Notes: generated by a model from the letters alone, not told the origin. A DNA stretch of 64,000 bases from Bacteroidales bacterium (GCA_017452265.1 JAFTMS010000031.1:62001-126000); one strand, 5' to 3'. Positions 44,581 to 55,127 are shown, numbered from the stretch's first letter. Program-made: numbers and translations.

Positions 44581-46080
44581 ATGGATTGTGGAATTACAAT
44601 AAAAAGATTGACATTGGCCATCATGTCTATCGTACTGCTTCTGACAGGATGTCAGGAGAAGGAGGAGGAACAGCCCGAGGCGTCTGCCGGGCCGAAACTT
44701 GTTTCGAGTGTTCCGGCAGACGGTACGGCAGACGTAGTCGGAGAGGCTCTTACAGTGACGTTTACATTTGACCAGAACGTGAAGTGTCCTCTGGACCAGA
44801 GGGACAGGATTGCCGTGGATGGTGGTGCAGTTGTCGAGAATATAAATGCATATAATGAAAAGGTCACGATAAGCATTTCCGGTCTTGAGGAGAATACGGG
44901 GAAGGAATATACGCTTGTGCTTCCTGAGGGCACGGTGCTCGGTTTCAAAGCCAATCAGAGGCCGGCCTCTGAAATTCGCCTCAGTTTTACGATGAAGCAT
45001 GTCGGTCCTTACGTGCCTTCTGTCCTCGATCCCGTAAAGTCCCTGACGAATCCGAATGCGACAGCTTCGGCAAGGAACCTCTACAATTTCCTGCTGGAAC
45101 AGAGCGGAAGGAAGATTCTTTCGGGCGTGCAGTCCAGCTCTTCTGGCACGAACGACATGGTGGATCTCGTGTATGAAAAGACGGGAAAGCACCCTGCGCT
45201 GGCCGGATACGACTTCATATTCCTGCATTTTTCCCCGACTCCCGGGAACTGGAGCTGGAAACAGGACTATACGGACATCACCGACCGCAAGGAGCATTGG
45301 GACAACAACGGCGTGGTGTCTTACACATGGCATTGGAACGTTCCGAACAGCAAGCAGGACTGGGACAACGGCGTGAACGATTACAATTTTGACGGATATG
45401 ATTTCTATACCGACAGGACGACCTTCGACATCAACGAGGCCCTGAAGGAAGGTACGTGGCAGAACGACTTCATAATGAAGGATATAGAAGAAGTGGCCGG
45501 CTATCTCAAACAGCTGCAGGACGCCGGGATACCCGTGCTGTGGAGACCGCTTCACGAGGCTGCCGGCAATTACGACCTGTATGGCCCGAACGGAGCATGG
45601 TTCTGGTGGGGCAGGGGAGGCGCCGAGCCATGCAAGGCCCTCTGGAAGCTGCTGTACGACCGGCTTGTGAACGTCTATGGCCTGAACAATCTCATCTGGG
45701 TGTGGACGGTGGATGTGACGAAGGGATGCGAGGATCAGTATCTCGACTGGTATCCGGGCGATGAATATGTGGACATCGTGGGAGTGGATATATACGAGGA
45801 CAATACTGGTGTGAAGGAACGCCAGCATCAGGCACTGATAGATTTGACGAAGGGCACGAAACTCGTGACCGTGAGCGAGTGCGGCAACATCCCGGATCCG
45901 GAGAAGAGCTTTGAGGCCGGGCATAAATGGTCGTGGTTCATGGTCTGGTCAAGTACTGACGCTTCCGGCAATCCGAGTCTCTATAGTGACGGATGGCAGC
46001 TCAACACCGAAGCATACTGGAGCGAGGTGATGTCCAGCCCGTATGTGCTCACCCGTGAGGCAATGCCGGATCTGAAATGA
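44581..46080 (+). CDS. GH26 beta-mannanase lipoprotein with N-terminal Ig-like domain
   Basis: 499 residues. The first 25 residues form a lipoprotein signal (IMSIVLLLTGCQEKEEE). An SbsA-type Ig-like domain (about 35-135, VSSVPADGTADVVGEALTVT) is followed by the GH26 retaining barrel (about 150-490), with acid/base Glu326 in WRPLHEAAG and nucleophile Glu433 in VSECGN. The glycine/tryptophan-rich site includes GAWFWWGRGG. It would act as an endo- or exo-mannanase on the cell surface. It lies 117 bases after the TIG-repeat gene, with two hairpins between, and 12 bases before the GH5 gene. Confidence 0.92.
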   Translation: MDCGITIKRLTLAIMSIVLLLTGCQEKEEEQPEASAGPKLVSSVPADGTADVVGEALTVTFTFDQNVKCPLDQRDRIAVDGGAVVENINAYNEKVTISISGLEENTGKEYTLVLPEGTVLGFKANQRPASEIRLSFTMKHVGPYVPSVLDPVKSLTNPNATASARNLYNFLLEQSGRKILSGVQSSSSGTNDMVDLVYEKTGKHPALAGYDFIFLHFSPTPGNWSWKQDYTDITDRKEHWDNNGVVSYTWHWNVPNSKQDWDNGVNDYNFDGYDFYTDRTTFDINEALKEGTWQNDFIMKDIEEVAGYLKQLQDAGIPVLWRPLHEAAGNYDLYGPNGAWFWWGRGGAEPCKALWKLLYDRLVNVYGLNNLIWVWTVDVTKGCEDQYLDWYPGDEYVDIVGVDIYEDNTGVKERQHQALIDLTKGTKLVTVSECGNIPDPEKSFEAGHKWSWFMVWSSTDASGNPSLYSDGWQLNTEAYWSEVMSSPYVLTREAMPDLK

Positions 46081-46092
46081 TGAAAACAGAAT

Positions 46093-47580
46093 ATGAAGAT
46101 AACAGCATACATACTTTCACTGATTCTTCTGGCCGTATCCTGCGGCACGGACAATCCGCAACGGGCAGAGGCCGTGAAGCTCTCCGTCGACAAGGCGTCA
46201 CTGGAATTTACTGCTGAAGGCGGTTCTCAGACTTTTACCGTGACGGCTTCGGAGCGGCTGTATCTCGTGCCCGGAGACGGATGGGTATCTGCTTTCCAGG
46301 GCTCGAAAAGCGCGGACAACAAGACGGTCGTAACAGTTACAGCACAGGAAAACACAACCACAGAGGTGCGTCAGACAAGGATTTCTGTCGTGGCAGGAGA
46401 AGATAAGCAATATGTTGAGGTGTCGCAGGGAGCAGTTTCTGAAAACACCGGCAACACTGCATGGCAGTTCGCTGCAAAGTTCGGCATAGGCTGGAATCTC
46501 GGCAATCAATTCGACGCCCAGAACAACGGAGTGTCGGGAGAAACCCTCTGGGGCAATGACAAAGCCACTCAGGCAACTTTCGACAAGGTGAAGGCGGCAG
46601 GATTCACCACGGTACGCATCCCTGTCACATGGATGGGTCATATAGGTGAGGCGCCGGAGTACAAGATAGATGACGCATGGCTCGACAGAGTGGCCGAAGT
46701 TGTGGGATATGCCGAAAATGCAGGTCTGAACGTGATTGTGAACATGCATCATGACGGGGCGGACAGCAGATGGTGGCTCGACATAAAGACGGCTGCCATT
46801 GACTCAGAAGAGCATGAGCAGATAAAGGCTCAGGTCAGGGCCATGTGGGGTCAGATTGCCGCGAAGTTCAGCGACAAAGGAGATTTCCTTGTATTTGAGG
46901 CCTTCAATGAGATTCATGACGGAAGCTGGGGGTGGGGAGCCAACAGGACGGACGGCGGCAGGCAGTACAATTGCCTGAACGAATGGAACCAGACCTTTGT
47001 GGATGCAGTGCGCGGAGCAGGCGGTAAGAATGCCGACCGTATCCTCGGAATACCGGCCTACTGCACGAATACGGACATCGCAATAGAATCGCTCGTCATG
47101 CCGAAGGACAGTCAGGAAGGCCGCCTGATGGTGTCTGTCCATTGTTATGATCCATATGACTATACCCTTGCGGCTAAATGTTCTGAATGGGGTCATACGG
47201 CTGATGCGTCGAAGAAAGTTTCCGGCGACAACGAAAGCGACCTGAAGGCCGTATTCGAGAAGCTCCATGTCAATTTCGTATCCAAGGATATCCCTGTGTA
47301 TATGGGCGAATTTGGCTGTGTGAACCGCGCCACAGTCCGTGAACAGGCCTTCCAGCAGTATTATCTGAAATATTTTGCGAAGCTTGCGAAGACATATGGA
47401 GTCCCTGCCATGATCTGGGATAACGGAGCTGCCGGAGCCGGCGAGGAAAGGCATGCCTTCTTGGATCACGGCACCGGAGAATACTGTTCACCGGAGGCAA
47501 AAGCGGCCATAGAAGCCCTCATAACCTCGTATGAAAGCGACTACACCCTTGAACAGGTATATACTAACGCACCCAAATAA
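46093..47580 (+). CDS. GH5 endo-beta-glycanase lipoprotein with BACON-like domain
   Basis: 495 residues. Lipoprotein signal (LSLILLAVSCGTDN). BACON-type domain at about 28-115 (SVDKASLEFTAEGGSQTFTV, ending in YVEVSQGA). GH5 barrel from about 125 (GIGWNLGNQFDA, NVIVNMHHDGADSRWW), with acid/base Glu273 in FEAFNEIHD and nucleophile Glu406 in YMGEFGC. The WNLGN and NMHHD pattern resembles subfamily 4 or 2, that is, glucanase, xyloglucanase or glucomannanase. It would cut glucomannan or mixed glucans at the surface. It overlaps the next GH26 start by one base. Confidence 0.9.
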   Translation: MKITAYILSLILLAVSCGTDNPQRAEAVKLSVDKASLEFTAEGGSQTFTVTASERLYLVPGDGWVSAFQGSKSADNKTVVTVTAQENTTTEVRQTRISVVAGEDKQYVEVSQGAVSENTGNTAWQFAAKFGIGWNLGNQFDAQNNGVSGETLWGNDKATQATFDKVKAAGFTTVRIPVTWMGHIGEAPEYKIDDAWLDRVAEVVGYAENAGLNVIVNMHHDGADSRWWLDIKTAAIDSEEHEQIKAQVRAMWGQIAAKFSDKGDFLVFEAFNEIHDGSWGWGANRTDGGRQYNCLNEWNQTFVDAVRGAGGKNADRILGIPAYCTNTDIAIESLVMPKDSQEGRLMVSVHCYDPYDYTLAAKCSEWGHTADASKKVSGDNESDLKAVFEKLHVNFVSKDIPVYMGEFGCVNRATVREQAFQQYYLKYFAKLAKTYGVPAMIWDNGAAGAGEERHAFLDHGTGEYCSPEAKAAIEALITSYESDYTLEQVYTNAPK

Positions 47581-48656
47581 TGAACATTCTGAAACCCATC
47601 ACCATGATTGCAGCAGCAATCGCCCTCGCGTCATGCGGCCCTGAAGAGACCGCCGCAGACGCCCTCGTCTTGCAGCTCACCTCTTCGGTGGAGCAGGGCA
47701 GGATCATGTACGGCCACCAGGACGATCTGATGTACGGTCATTCTTGGAAACTGGCCGACGATGCTACGGAATATGTGAAATCGGACGTCAAGGATGTCTG
47801 CGGCTCATATCCGGCAGTGTACGGCCTCGATCTCGGCGGCATAGAGCTTCAGAACGAGAAGAACCTCGACAACAATCATTTCAGCCATATGCGCGCATCT
47901 GCCATAGCCCATCATGAGCGTGGCGGGATAATCACACTGTCATGGCATCCACGTAACCCTCTGACGGGCGGTGATGCTTGGGATGTGAGTTCGAAGGATG
48001 TCGTCGCGTCCATACTTCCGGGCGGAGAGAAGCATGAATATTTCATGGGCTGGCTAAAGAACGCTGCGGACTATCTCGCATCTTTCAGGACTGAGGACGG
48101 TGCCTCCGTGCCTGTCATCTGGAGGCCATGGCACGAGCATACAGGAAGCTGGTTCTGGTGGGGACAGGATCTCTGCACCACTGAGCAGTACAAGGCCCTT
48201 TGGGAGATGACTTATGAATATATGAACGTGGAGCGCGGCCTCGACAACCTCGTATGGGCATATTCTCCCGGTGCCGGCGGCCTCACTCCGGAGAAGTTCG
48301 CCGAGAGGTATCCGGGTGACGGAATCGTGGATGTGGTCGGCTTCGACTGCTATCAGTACGGCACCGACGAGCAGTATATAGCCGACATGAAGAATGCCCT
48401 CGAAGTGTCTGCGGCCTTTGCAAAGGAGCACGGAAACATTCTCGCCGTGACGGAGACGGGATATGAAGGCATACCTGAAGAAAAGTGGTGGACATCAGTG
48501 CTTTATCCTTCTGTGAAGGATTATCCTGTAGCATATGTTCTCACATGGAGGAATGCGTGCGACGCCCATATGCAGCACCATTTCTACGCACCGTTCCCGG
48601 GACACGGATCAGCTGAAGACTTCAAGGCCTTCACCGGACTTATGCAGATGTTGTAA
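47580..48656 (+). CDS. GH26 beta-mannanase, possibly a mannobiose-releasing enzyme
   Basis: 358 residues, almost only the catalytic barrel. A short lipoprotein signal ends in ALASC. GH26 motifs: GHQDDLMYGHSWK, TLSWHPRNP, acid/base Glu186 in WRPWHEHTG, nucleophile Glu292 in TETGYEG, and VLTWRNA near the end. Its start and length resemble the mannobiose-producing GH26 enzymes found beside MFS, epimerase and GH130 genes in Bacteroides. Start and stop of neighbours overlap (TAATG), so it is translationally coupled to the GH5 gene. GH130 follows 17 bases later. Confidence 0.93.
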   Translation: MNILKPITMIAAAIALASCGPEETAADALVLQLTSSVEQGRIMYGHQDDLMYGHSWKLADDATEYVKSDVKDVCGSYPAVYGLDLGGIELQNEKNLDNNHFSHMRASAIAHHERGGIITLSWHPRNPLTGGDAWDVSSKDVVASILPGGEKHEYFMGWLKNAADYLASFRTEDGASVPVIWRPWHEHTGSWFWWGQDLCTTEQYKALWEMTYEYMNVERGLDNLVWAYSPGAGGLTPEKFAERYPGDGIVDVVGFDCYQYGTDEQYIADMKNALEVSAAFAKEHGNILAVTETGYEGIPEEKWWTSVLYPSVKDYPVAYVLTWRNACDAHMQHHFYAPFPGHGSAEDFKAFTGLMQML

Positions 48657-48673
48657 TATAAACCCAAAACCAT

Positions 48674-49831
48674 ATGACATTCGAAGAGAGACTGCAATGG
48701 CTTCAGAAAGAACATGAGGCCCTCATCACAAGAAAGAATGAGCCGATAGAAGGCAACGGCGTATATGAACGCTACACCAATCCGATACTGACGGCGGAGC
48801 ATGCTCCTCTGTTCTGGCGCTACGATCTCAACAAGGAGACGAACCCATATCTCATGGAGCGTTTCGGCATCCATGCCGCCTTCAATTCGGGAGCAATCAA
48901 GTGGAACGGAAAATACATGCTCGTGGTGCGTGTGGAAGCCGCCGACAGAAAATCGTTCTTTGCAGTGGCCGAAAGCCCGAACGGAATCGACAATTTCCGT
49001 TTCTGGGATCGTCCGATAACCATGCCTGACTACGGCGAGCCTGCAACTAACGTGTACGACATGCGTCTTACAGCCCATGAGGACGGCTGGGTGTACGGCA
49101 TATTCTGCGTAGAGCGTAAGGATCCGGCGGCTGCTCCCGGAGACCTGTCTTCAGCAGTTGCGGCAGCCGGTGTGGCCCGCACCAGGGATTTCGTGAACTG
49201 GGAGCGCCTTCCGGACATGCAGTCGGATTCCCAGCAGCGCAATGTGGTGCTTCACCCGGAGTTCGTAGACGGTAAATATGCCCTTTACACGCGTCCTCAG
49301 GACGGATTCATAGATGCTGGAAACGGCGGCGGCATAGGCTGGGCCCTTGTAGACAGCATGGAGAATGTCGTGATAAAGGATGAGAAGATAATCAACCACC
49401 GCCACTACCACACCATCAAGGAATCGAAGAACGGTGAGGGTCCGCATCCGATAAAGACAGACAGGGGGTGGCTGCATCTTGCCCACGGCGTCCGCGGATG
49501 TGCTTCCGGCCTGCGCTATGTGCTGTATCTCTACATGACTTCGCTCGAAGATCCTATGAAAGTGATCGCCGAGCCTGCCGGTTTCTTCATGGTACCTGAG
49601 GGTGAGGAGTATGTGGGCGACGTGATGAACGTGCTCTTTACCAACGGCTGGATTGCCGACGAGGACGGAAAGATATATATATACTATGCCTCATGCGACA
49701 CCCGTATGCACGTGGCGACATCGACCGTCGACCGTCTTGTGGACTACTGCATGAACACAGAGCCCGACGGCTTCACGACGTCCGACACCGTCCGCCGCCT
49801 CAACCGTCTTATTGACAGGAATTTACAGTAG
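48674..49831 (+). CDS. GH130 phosphorylase, 4-O-beta-D-mannosyl-D-glucose phosphorylase-like
   Basis: 385 residues without signal peptide, so cytoplasmic. Five-blade propeller of GH130 subfamily 1: NPILTAEHAPLFWRYDLN, RFGIHAAFNSGAIKWNGKY, VYDMRLTAHEDGWVYG and DGFIDAGNGGGIGWAL. HYHTIKESKNGEGPHPIKT contributes the phosphate-binding basic residues. It would split mannosyl-glucose with phosphate into mannose-1-phosphate and glucose. The AGE epimerase in this window supplies that substrate from mannobiose. It is the last gene of the plus-strand mannan operon. Confidence 0.94.
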   Translation: MTFEERLQWLQKEHEALITRKNEPIEGNGVYERYTNPILTAEHAPLFWRYDLNKETNPYLMERFGIHAAFNSGAIKWNGKYMLVVRVEAADRKSFFAVAESPNGIDNFRFWDRPITMPDYGEPATNVYDMRLTAHEDGWVYGIFCVERKDPAAAPGDLSSAVAAAGVARTRDFVNWERLPDMQSDSQQRNVVLHPEFVDGKYALYTRPQDGFIDAGNGGGIGWALVDSMENVVIKDEKIINHRHYHTIKESKNGEGPHPIKTDRGWLHLAHGVRGCASGLRYVLYLYMTSLEDPMKVIAEPAGFFMVPEGEEYVGDVMNVLFTNGWIADEDGKIYIYYASCDTRMHVATSTVDRLVDYCMNTEPDGFTTSDTVRRLNRLIDRNLQ

Positions 49832-49850
49832 CAAAAGAAATGTCGGCTGC

Positions 49851-49906
49851 TTTTGTCCGCGGATATACATGAGATTGTGATCCTTTTTGTATATTTGCGG
49901 ACAAAA
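49851..49906. repeat. Inverted repeats around the promoter of the M64 lipoprotein gene
   Basis: TTTTGTCCGC (49851-49860) and GCGGACAAAA (49897-49906) are perfect 10-bp inverted repeats 36 bases apart. The right arm overlaps the last base of the -7 box. They may form a terminator for GH130, an operator, or, less likely, an invertible segment. Confidence 0.6.
49890..49897 (+). promoter_or_regulatory. Promoter -7 box for the M64 lipoprotein gene
   Basis: TATATTTG, 20 bases before ATG 49918. No -33 TTTG at the usual spacing. Confidence 0.5.
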
Positions 49907-49917
49907 TGTAATCATAT

Positions 49918-52900
49918 ATGAAGATTTCGTGTAATAAGCTGTTTTCATGCTTTCTTGCTGCAGCATTGATCGTTTCAGCGTGTGCTCCCGATGAGATAGG
50001 GGGGGGCAGATGACCGTTCTGAACAGACGGATGTCCCTGGTTCGTCCGAGGACTCAGGGAAGCCGGATGATTCCCAACAGCCAGACGATCCGGTAAAGGA
50101 TGAAGTCACATTGAATATCCAGCCCGAAAGCATCGTTTTCGATACAGAGGGCGGCAAGGACATCGCCGTCATTTCTTCTTCAGACGCATGGACTGCCCGG
50201 ATCATCAATGCCAGGGCTGAATCATGGTGCAGCATCGAACCTGCATCCGGAGAAGCCGGCGATACCGAAATGACAGTGACGGTTCAGGCTAATGAAACTC
50301 CTGATGAGCGTTCGGCATCTGTCGTGGTGACCTGCGGAGACAAGCAGAAGACCATTGTCGTGACCCAGAAGCAGAAAGATGCGCTTACCGTGACGGCATC
50401 CAGATTCGATATCGGAGCCGAGGGCGGATCGATTGCGGTCGAAGTCAAGGCAAACATAGACTTTGAATATATAATCGAGGAAACTGCGAAAGAGTGGCTT
50501 GAATACGAGACGACAAAAGCCATGAACAGTTCCACTCTCGTGTTTACCGTAGCCCCAAATGAAAGTCTGGATAAAAGGGAAGGAGCGATAGCAATCCAGA
50601 GCGGAGACCTGAAGGAGACGATAACCGTCTATCAGGAAGGAGAGAAACCGTCTATTGTGATATCTCAGAACAATTGTAATGTGCCGTCTGTTGGCGGTGA
50701 CATCGCAATTGAAGTGAGCAGTAATGTTGATGTGACGGTGCAGATGCCTGAGAGTGCTTCATGGATAAGGGAAAATGCCACAAAAGCGATGTCTACAAAC
50801 ACCTATCATTTCCTTGTCGACGAAAATACAGATGACGAAAAACGTGAATGTGCGATATTGTTTGTCAATAATGAAAACGGTCTGTCAGAACAGGTTACTG
50901 TGACGCAGGACGGATATGCCAGCATAATATACGACTCGAATAATGCCGACGAACCATTGGTCTATGATCTGAGTCTGACAAGTTCACCTCTTTTCTACGT
51001 GACAGCAGGTTCGGAATATACAGTAGAGAGCGACTCCGAATGGTGTCGGGCGATCGAACTGGATGTAGTGCGTGAAGATATACCATATTGCATTGAGGCG
51101 GATCGGAATACGACAGGAGAGACTCGTACGGCATATATTACAGTCCAGAATCTCAAGACCGGCACTTCTGAAGTCATAACCGTAATCCAGCCGTCACACG
51201 ACATTGTCATATGCGAAGCGGATACGCTGCGCTATTATTTCGATTATACTGAATCCACCTTGCGTATTCCGGTTACTACCAACATGGATCTGTCGGATAT
51301 TGAGATAAGTTATTACCACAATGGCGATGAATGGATTATTCCGGCGACAGTCGAAACAAAGGCATTCAGAAACGACACATTGGTGTTCAATCTTCCTCAA
51401 AACGACGAAACATTGTCCCGCCACGCATTGATGGAAATAAGACGGAATGATTACTCGTGGGATGATTATATCGTTAGCGTGACCCAACGCTCGAAAGGAG
51501 AAACCGATGCCCGCAATGCACTCATCAATTTCTACGAAAAGATGGGAGGTGATAATTGGCTGAACAAGGAAAACTGGTGCAGCAATGAGTATACGAGTAC
51601 ATGGTATGGAGTCAGCGAGTATTCTTATTCAGGAGTAGCCGTGAGGTTCGGTGAAAACAATAATGTTTCAGGAGAAATAAACAATGAAACCATCGCAGGT
51701 CTGGGCACAGTGGAACTTACAGACAACGAAATTACCGGTGTTGATCTTAGTGGCAATGAAGATATTAGATCCATCGTATTAAAAGGCACACCGATATCGG
51801 CGGTGCATATTGAAAATTGCCCTTCAATAACTAAAGTGAGTGCTTGTGCAAAAGATGTTGACATAGAGAATTGTCCGTCTTTAAGTTTTGTGGGATTTGA
51901 TAATGCAGAAATTGTTCAAATAAAAAATTGCCCGATATATCATTATAGTTCATGCGATAGCGACGATGTCGAATTGACGTCTCTTGTACTTAACGATTGT
52001 AAAGAGTTGGTACAATTACTTTGCAGCGCCCCTAATCTGGCTTCTGTTGATTTGAGCGGGTCTTCATTATCTGAAGCCAACTTTGATGGTGGAAAATTAT
52101 CCTCGCTTAAATTGAACGGCTGCGAAAATCTGCAGAAACTGTATGTTTCGGGTAATCCGATTGAAACTGTCGACTTTACAGGCTGCTCCGCTCTTGAGAT
52201 TTTAGATGTCCGCTCTTGTAATCTTACATCTATTGACCTAAGCGAATGTACAGGTCTGAAGACATTGTACATCAATGACAATATCGAGATGACAGAACTT
52301 GATCTGAGCGGATTGGAAAACCTCGAAATGGCACGGATCGGAGGGAATACAGCCTCCTTTCATACTTGGCCTGCGACCGGAGTCAAAACATCGAATCTGA
52401 AAGCACTTAAGGCAAACGGATGCAAATCACTGCAATACTTCGAATATTGCGACTACAGCAGGTCTAAGTGGGGTGATGTGTATGAGAAACACATGCCGCC
52501 ATATCTTGAAACATTGGAACTTGAAGGATGTACCTCTTTGAAAAAGTTGAACGTTGATCGCACAAGTCTTGCTTCGCTCGATTTGTCGGATTGTTCTGCA
52601 CTGGAAGAGATCTCTATCGACACGGATTTCGGTGGAGCCATAGATTTGACAGGCTGCTATAACATAACGAAGATATCATCGTTAGACTATTACTGTGAGG
52701 ATGATGTCGCTGTACTTATGTCGGATGATTACGATTGGTCTAAACTGACCTCCACTTATGTTTCATGCCCGATTATCACAAGAAACATGTATGATGCTTC
52801 TGTTGATTTTTCAGCGGATGGAAATGTCAGAACCATTCAGACCGCAACAGAGGGTAATGGCATCAATATAATAGTCATGGGGGATGGTTTTAATGACAAA

Positions 52901-53830
52901 ATGATTGCTGACGGGACTTATGACAGATATATGGATCAGATGGTTGAGGGATTTTTCGCATACGAACCATATAGATCGTTCAGGCATCTGTTTAATGTTT
53001 ATGCTGTCACAGCGGTTTCCGAAAGAGGATATGTTTATTATAATTCAGAGCAAACGGCATTGGGTAGTTATCAGGCAGTAGATGCGAATGACATGGTAAC
53101 CTTGGGTCTTGCCGACACCAGAGCCGTGCAGAGTTATGCAAAATACGCAATAAGCGAGGAACAACTCAATGAATGCGTAGTCATCATTGGAGCAATGGCT
53201 TGCGGACGTTCCGAATGCATTATGCATACGCCGGGAGTCCTTGATGATTATTATGGCAATGGCTTTTCTATCGCAAAATGCGCACTCTTAAATGGTTACT
53301 GGAGGCCTAATGAAGCGCAGACCTTGTGTGCTCTCGTCGCACATGAAGCCGGCGGACACGGTTTCGCTAAATTGGCAGATGAATATGTTGAATATTCCTC
53401 AACAGTCCCGTCTACATTTTTCCAGACATCAAAATATGGCTGGCTGAAAAACATCAGCAGTACGGATGATCTGAGTACGATCAAATGGGCTAAGTTCATA
53501 AACGACTCCAGATATGCCGGCGAGGGCCTTGGAGCATATGAGGGGGCACTATATGCTACAGGAGTGTACCGCCCGACGGAGAACAGCATGATGAACAACC
53601 AGAATGAGGCTCCGTATTTCAATGCTCCGTCACGTGAAGCGATATATTACAGAATCCACAAACTTGCATACGGAGAGGATTGGGAATACGACTATGAAAC
53701 ATTTGTGGAATATGATGCCGTAAACCGTACATCGGCAGCATTGTCTTCCATCAGACGTCTGACCAATACCTCCCAGGAAATACGAAAACTTACCGCGCCG
53801 CCGACAATAATTGTCCGTCATATGAAGTGA
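49918..53830 (+). CDS. BACON/LRR surface lipoprotein with M64 metallopeptidase domain, out of frame at a G8 tract
   Basis: From ATG 49918 a lipoprotein signal is read (FSCFLAAALIVSACAPDEIG), but the frame ends at TGA 50011 after G8 (49999-50006). With seven G it would run on through an acidic linker (DDRSEQTDVPGSSEDSG) into the long frame that ends at 53830, about 1303 residues. That frame holds about five BACON-like domains (to about 51500), an LRR-like region (about 51690-52720; LSGCSALEIL, IDLSECTGLK) and a C-terminal M64 peptidase with NIIVMGDGFNDKMI and the zinc motif HEAGGHGFAKLADEY. It is probably a surface protease or adhesin, off in this sequence. The LRR part is visibly AT-rich. The last 13 bases overlap the XRE gene. 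A TTG at 50111 could give a signal-less product. Confidence 0.8.
49999..50006 (+). repeat. Poly-G tract (G8) at the start of the M64 lipoprotein, out of frame
   Basis: Eight G directly after the lipobox segment. Frames before and after join only with 7 or 10 G. Confidence 0.9.
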
Positions 53831-54465
53831 GATACGAAAATCAAATCTTCAACTGAGCACCCCAGGCAGCGTGCGAGCTTCAGAACGGTTGAGGCTTCGG
53901 CTTTCGATATGTCCTGATCGTTCTGTTCGTATGCCTGTATCATTCTTATCTTGACGCCTGTATGTTCTGCCAGCTGCTTTTGAGTAAGACCGGCAAGCTT
54001 TCTCTGTCTTTTAAGAGGCGGATGGTCATTGCTGTTGCGTTCAAGGATTTCAAGAAGGACAGCGAGTACTTTAGTAATATCCGTCTCATGAAGGGTAGGG
54101 TACAGCCTTATCAGGGAGTTGATGTCTATTCCTTGGTTTAAAAGCTGCTCAAATGATATCCCGGTATGCCACTGCAGGTATGCGAGGACCCAGCCGCTCC
54201 AGTATTCAGGAGATCTGCCGGAAGGGGAGTAGGTGATGTCTGCTTTTGGGGCTCCAGTTGACTTTAGAACAAGTTCCGCCAGTTCGACGCCTGAGTGTCC
54301 TGCAATGTATTTAGGATTTCCTTTCTCGAATTGTTTGGAAATGCTGCTGACCACAAACCTGTCGAAGAATCTTTGAGGATCTCCGTCAGCAATGCCGCCA
54401 TAATCCAGCATTACTGCCAGATTATTCATAGCATCTTCAAGGTATATCTTACTGTAAGCGTTCAT
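53818..54465 (-). CDS. XRE-type helix-turn-helix protein paired with DUF3990
   Basis: 215 residues. The N-terminal part (about 1-145) has a conserved family block: DRFVVSSISKQFEKGNPKYI then AGHSGVELAELVLK, seen in proteins next to DUF3990 genes in other genomes. The C-terminal Xre/HTH_3 domain (about 150-212) has KLAGLTQKQLAEHTGVKIRM and KAEASTVLKLARCLGCSVED. It is probably the DNA-binding antitoxin or autorepressor of the pair. The start overlaps the end of DUF3990 by 17 bases, so they are coupled. It is convergent with the M64 gene, with a 13-base overlap. Confidence 0.82.
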   Translation of the reverse strand: MNAYSKIYLEDAMNNLAVMLDYGGIADGDPQRFFDRFVVSSISKQFEKGNPKYIAGHSGVELAELVLKSTGAPKADITYSPSGRSPEYWSGWVLAYLQWHTGISFEQLLNQGIDINSLIRLYPTLHETDITKVLAVLLEILERNSNDHPPLKRQRKLAGLTQKQLAEHTGVKIRMIQAYEQNDQDISKAEASTVLKLARCLGCSVEDLIFVSHFI

Positions 54466-55123
54466 CGCCGTTTCTCCATTTATCTCTGATGATATCGATC
54501 ATGAAGGTCGATTTGATGGGGTCAAATTGCCTGCGTCTCTCCTGGTACTCTTCTCTTGCGGTTCTGTCACGTGAGGTTCTCTTGGGGTAGTAGATCATGT
54601 TGTCAGTCCTGTGACTCTCTACAAAGGTGACGGCATCAAAAGCCTTTTCGCTTTTAAGGACAATCTGCTCTCCGAGTTTGCCAAGCTTCATCGCCTCTGC
54701 TAATGTCTCAAGAGGGATTGTATTGTTAAGGAAGTCTTTGGCGAATGTAAAATATGAATCGTCAGCCCGGTAGCCTCTGACTATGTCTGCATCCTCATAG
54801 TCAGGCATAAAATTCTCAAGCAGATACTCACGGGCGTTTTCTGCGATGACGTTTGTGAGGTCGAAGGTCCTGTTTTTGACAAGGACGGCCATCCAGTTGA
54901 GAATGTTGTGCCCCTTTCCAAGATCGCAGACAGTCAATCCGTCCCAATTGAGCACGTACTCGTTGGCAAATCCGTCTGTGCCAGAGGAACTTGCCCATTC
55001 CTTGGCAAGCTCGAGATTCTCAGTGCAGTAGAATCCGAGACCATAATCATTGTTAGGGTTGCCTTTTCCGAACTCCGGTTTTTCGATGATGCTCGGCGAT
55101 CCGTGATATAATGTCCCTTTCAT
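54449..55123 (-). CDS. DUF3990 family protein, possible ADP-ribosyltransferase-fold toxin
   Basis: 224 residues. The N-terminus has GTLYHGSPSIIEKPEFGKG and GLGFYCTENLELAKEWA; later comes LGEQIVLKSEKAFDAVTF. The spaced YHGS (His), GFYCT (Tyr) and EQIVL (Gln/Glu) fit the H-Y-E/Q pattern of the ADP-ribosyltransferase superfamily, to which DUF3990 has been linked. The target is unknown. It is the first gene of a two-gene unit with the XRE protein, preceded by TATCTTTG and a 22-base palindrome. It lies between the mannan operon and the symporter operon as an island. Confidence 0.78.
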   Translation of the reverse strand: MKGTLYHGSPSIIEKPEFGKGNPNNDYGLGFYCTENLELAKEWASSSGTDGFANEYVLNWDGLTVCDLGKGHNILNWMAVLVKNRTFDLTNVIAENAREYLLENFMPDYEDADIVRGYRADDSYFTFAKDFLNNTIPLETLAEAMKLGKLGEQIVLKSEKAFDAVTFVESHRTDNMIYYPKRTSRDRTAREEYQERRRQFDPIKSTFMIDIIRDKWRNGDERLQ

Positions 55124-55127
55124 ATAA

